A stretch of 64,000 nucleotides of DNA from Cyanobium sp. Tous-M-B4 (lineage in GTDB: Bacteria; Cyanobacteriota; Cyanobacteriia; PCC-6307; Cyanobiaceae), in the NCBI RefSeq assembly GCF_024345395.1, contig NZ_JAGQBA010000002.1, positions 124,001-188,000 of the forward strand. The letters are read 5' to 3'. Numbering within the stretch: the stretch's first letter is position 1; each line of letters begins with the position of its first letter. Shown here one piece after another: positions 61,631-64,000 of this stretch. The position numbers and the translations under genes are program-made. The notes below the pieces were generated by a model. The model was not told the DNA's origin. It did not search any database and was given only the letters and a program-made list of their open reading frames with translations.

Positions 61631-61878
61631 GGCAGTAGATCGTGTTCTTCCCCGCCACCGCCGTTCAGGCAGGCGATAGAGCGGAGCAGGCGCTGGGCGT
61701 TGGCCGGGCTGCGCAGGAGAAAGGTGGTTTCCTCCATTGCCTTGTAATCGGCTAGGGAGAGCATCACCACGGCGGGCTCGCCGCGGCGTGTGATCACTAC
61801 TGGTTCATGGTTTTCACACACCTTGTTCATCGTGCCCGCCAAATGGGCACGGGCGGTGCTGTAGGAGATCGCGTCCAT
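61621..61878 (-). CDS. yefM: Phd/YefM-family antitoxin (second pair)
   Basis: In this 85-residue product, MDAISYSTARAHLAGTMNKV and VVITRRGEPAVVMLSLADYK are the typical YefM N-terminal domain. EETTFLLRSPANAQRLLRSI is the toxin-binding helix. The module looks intact in a decayed neighbourhood. Confidence 0.92.
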   Translation of the reverse strand: MDAISYSTARAHLAGTMNKVCENHEPVVITRRGEPAVVMLSLADYKAMEETTFLLRSPANAQRLLRSIACLNGGGGEEHDLLPCD

Positions 61879-61985
61879 CGGCTTTAAACCTTGCTGGCAG
61901 ACGTACGTCTTACTGTACTGCTCTTGTGGGGGTCAGCCCGTGATCGAACGCCCGCGGCACTGGTGAACGCTGGGATCTGCTGCAG

Positions 61986-62456
61986 TTGGAGAAGGGCGGC
62001 CCGCCTACCGGCGGCGAGCAGCTGCGCGAGCGGGTGCGCCAGCTACTGAGTGGGGAGGCCGCCTCGGGGCCAGAGCCCCTGCAGTTTCGCCGTGCCGGCA
62101 GCATTGAGGCTCGCGGCTTGCCGCTGGCCACCGAGATCGATGCCAAGGGCAGCAGCTGGGCCCTGGCCACCGAACTGCTGGAGCGCTATGAGATGCCCTT
62201 CCAGTGGGATGCCAGCCATCGCCGCATCCTGGTGGGTGCCCTTGATGTGGTGCCTCGCTTTCAAGACGACGCGGTGCAGGCATCGGTGGGCTGGCCCCTG
62301 TTTGAGATGACCCTCGAGCGCAGCAGCGTCCCGGTGATCCTGCGGGGCATCGTGCGCCAGGACCGCGCCTGGTGCCGGGTGCTGGAATTTGCCGAGGAGC
62401 TAGGCATCAGCGTGGCCTACGACCCCTTCCGCCTGCTGGAGCGGCGGGGCGGTTGA
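61986..62456 (+). CDS. Unrecognised protein, probably a C-terminal fragment
   Basis: This 156-codon frame starts at TTG 61986. Residues look like a folded protein (EARGLPLATEIDAKGSSWAL, ELLERYEMPFQWDASHRRIL, SVPVILRGIVRQDRAWCRVL), but no family is recognised. The frame is open back to a TGA at 61938-61940 with WDLLQL just before the TTG, and the N-terminus is missing, so it is probably a truncated gene. Confidence 0.4.
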   Translation: MEKGGPPTGGEQLRERVRQLLSGEAASGPEPLQFRRAGSIEARGLPLATEIDAKGSSWALATELLERYEMPFQWDASHRRILVGALDVVPRFQDDAVQASVGWPLFEMTLERSSVPVILRGIVRQDRAWCRVLEFAEELGISVAYDPFRLLERRGG

Positions 62457-62513
62457 AGACCGGCCCTGATCAAGCAGTCCGAGCAGGCTGAGCATGATTT
62501 GATGAAAACTTAA

Positions 62514-62677
62514 GTGGAAAACATCAGCCGCAGTGGAAGACATCAGCCGCACCGAATTCATCCTGCGCAGCCGCCAGGAGCGGGCCATGGCCAATGAGCG
62601 CCAAGGTGATCGGCCTACGCCTGCCTGTCGGCGCTAGAGCATTGCTGGTGCACTCGATCGTCGAGCAGGCGGGCTGA
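62514..62677 (+). pseudogene. DUF1778 (TacA-like) antitoxin scrap with 19-bp tandem duplication
   Basis: GTGGAAAACATCAGCCGCA (62514-62532) is followed at once by GTGGAAGACATCAGCCGCA (62533-62551). The second copy continues EDISRTEFILRSRQERAMAN, which resembles the DNA-binding part of DUF1778 antitoxins. The duplication is not a multiple of three. A further small frame (ATG 62594 to 62677, SAKVIGLRLPVGARALLVHS) follows. No toxin partner is left. Confidence 0.45.
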
Positions 62678-62744
62678 TGACAACGGAGCCCTTCATTCCG
62701 CGGATGGCGATGCCTCAAAGCCAGAATGAAACACGACTACAAAG

Positions 62745-63655
62745 TTGCATTTGTCACCTGCCGATCCGCTTCAGGAACAACTGCAGGCCTTGCAGCTAAA
62801 GGTTCGAGCCGTGGTGCCCCAGGTGCAGCGCCTCACCTGCGAACGGGTGGATGGGGAGCTGCAGCGCCTCACACCGATTTACGACAGCAGACCACTGCCA
62901 CCTGAAGCCTCATGGCGCGGTGGGTCGTCGGTGGTTTTGCCGGTGAGCCAGGACGGCAGGCTGGATTTTGTGGTGGGTTTCCATGCCCCCGAGGCGGCGG
63001 TCTTTTCAGATGCGGAGCAGGCCACCCTGGAGGCGTTGGCCGAGTTGATCGGCCTCACGGTGCGCAACCATTTCAATGCCACGGCTTCCCTCTATGTGGC
63101 CGTACCGGCGATCACCTCAACCGGGTGTCCCACTATTCGCGCTTGATCGCCGAGGGGCTAGCTGAGCGCCGGGGCCTCAGCGCCCATGCCGTCGATCAGA
63201 TCGCCCGTTTCTCCCGCCTGCACGACATTGGCAAGATCGGCATCCCCGATCGGATTCTGCTCAAGCAGGGCCCGCTCACGGACGAGGAGCGGCAGGTGAT
63301 GAACACCCATGTGCAGCTGGGGCTGGAGATGATCGGCAAGGTGCTTGGTCAATACGACCTAAGCGCCCTGCCCGGCGCCCAGGTGCTCTGCAATGTGATC
63401 CGCCACCACCATGAGCGCCTTGATGGCTCCGGCTATCCCGAGGGGCTCAAGGGTGAAGCGATTTCCCTGGAGGGCCGAATCGTGGCGGTAGCCGATGTGT
63501 TTGATGCGTTGGTGAGCCGCCGCCCTTACCACAACAGCTGCACGATCCAGGAGGGGCTGGCGGTGGTGCAGCAGCAGGCGGATGATGGCCGGCTTGATGG
63601 CGATTGTGTGGCGGAGTTGGAGCAGGTGCTGGCTGAAACGGGGATCAGCCCGTGA
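62745..63655 (+). pseudogene. HD-GYP phosphodiesterase with GAF-like N-terminus, frameshifted
   Basis: The first frame (TTG 62745 to 63146) gives a GAF-like domain: GGSSVVLPVSQDGRLDFVVG, then EQATLEALAELIGLTVRNHF. Near 63105 homology passes to the next frame: DHLNRVSHYSRLIAEGLAER, RLHDIGKIGIPDRILLKQGP and IRHHHERLDGSGYPEGLKGE, the complete HD-GYP domain for c-di-GMP hydrolysis, up to 63655. A one-base error or mutation there explains the split. The upstream start is unclear, as no ATG fits, so the N-terminus may also be lost. Confidence 0.75.
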
Positions 63656-63815
63656 TCGAGCGCACCCGGCGCTGGGCGCCATTGGCGCTACCAGTTTTAT
63701 AGATGACGCCGTTTGAATCCTGCACGCTGAGCTGGTAATTGGGCTGGCGGGGATTGTTGGTGTCCACATCAAAGTAGACTACGCTTTCCACCACCAGGGC
63801 ATCATTGCTGGAATC
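63645..63815 (-). pseudogene. Pilin-like C-terminal fragment
   Basis: Minus-strand translation SNDALVVESVVYFDVDTNNP, then PNYQLSVQDSNGVIYKTGSA ends at a stop at 63645-63647. The pattern resembles the C-terminal strand block of minor pilins of this type, but the hydrophobic N-terminus is absent. It lies antiparallel to, and overlaps, the last codons of the HD-GYP gene. Confidence 0.35.
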
Positions 63816-63840
63816 CGCCAATAGCTTCGTATCGGATCGG

Positions 63841-63912
63841 TGCGGCAAGCAGCGAGTAGCAAGACAGGGACCCTGTGACGCTTCCGCACAATCTGTCCGG
63901 GGCCTTGCCGAT
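63841..63912 (+). pseudogene. Scrap of a FimT/GspH-like prepilin gene
   Basis: About 70 bases (AAGCAGCGAGTAGCAAGACA, then GTGACGCTTCCGCACAATCT and GTCCGGGGCCTTGC) align with 59812-59880 of the operon-2 FimT-like gene. In its frame it reads ASSE(stop)QDRDPVTLPHNLSGAL versus ASSEQQDSDAVTLQHNLPGA. The TAG stop shows decay. It points to a lost third minor-pilin locus. Confidence 0.7.
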
Positions 63913-64000
63913 CCCACTGGAGCTTGAAGCTGCGCTATGAGGCGTGAATCGAATCGCTCATCATTGCGTTGCTTGGCATCTGGGTGGTTCTCCTTGCGTC

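Noticed and set aside
1-64000. CRISPR array
   Set aside because: No regular repeat-spacer pattern and no cas gene seen. The repeats found are single dispersed copies.

Overview
The window looks like a chromosome segment of a freshwater-type picocyanobacterium (Cyanobium / Synechococcus sub-cluster 5.2-like). Evidence: high GC in the core genes; a core order of rsmI, cysQ, pnp, rpsN, rseP, serS, a NifU-like gene and lepA that I recall from marine and freshwater Synechococcus; a DUF1651 gene of the kind found in picocyanobacterial islands; and many toxin-antitoxin (TA) modules. Genus level is inference.

Layout. 1-5.9 kb: metal and oxyanion export (end of an RND adaptor, a CusA/CzcA-like RND pump, a DMT exporter with a histidine-rich tail, ChrA). 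5.9-11.3 kb: a genomic island carrying small picocyanobacterial genes and a phage-type module (Rad52-family annealing protein, Gp157-like protein, SLOG/DUF2493 protein). It ends in a tyrosine integrase beside tRNA-Arg(TCT). 11.3-14.6 kb: core genes including divergent rsmI and cysQ. 14.6-37.8 kb: a surface-polysaccharide cluster (initiating sugar transferase broken by an in-frame TAG, glycosyltransferases, methyltransferases, a perosamine-synthase-like aminotransferase, a cupin, a toroid-like unknown, Wzm/Wzt ABC exporter, an O-antigen-ligase-like protein). Near-identical direct repeats of about 100 bp flank it, and an AbiE pair plus a block of four TA modules interrupt it. The block splits wzm from wzt. 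37.9-48.8 kb: pnp, rpsN, rseP, an outer-membrane protein gene with a decayed duplicate, a solute-binding lipoprotein, further TA genes, an AAA/DUF4143 ATPase and serS. 49-53 kb: an AT-rich minor-pilin operon. 53-56 kb: NifU-like gene, a membrane protein, lepA. 56-64 kb: a frameshifted Rpn-type gene, a GGDEF-EAL protein, a second minor-pilin operon in native GC-rich style, then a decayed zone (transposase, ATPase and antitoxin scraps, an intact YoeB/YefM pair, a frameshifted HD-GYP gene and pilin remnants).

Working together. Wzm/Wzt, the sugar transferase, the glycosyltransferases and the ligase-like protein would make and export a lipid-linked glycan. Two pilin operons with the same four-gene order, plus c-di-GMP turnover proteins, suggest surface-attachment control. 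The strongest signals are the cassette-like polysaccharide cluster with TA modules inside its transporter operon, the repeat family at its borders and elsewhere, and recurrent gene decay by short tandem duplications, homopolymer slips and nonsense mutation.
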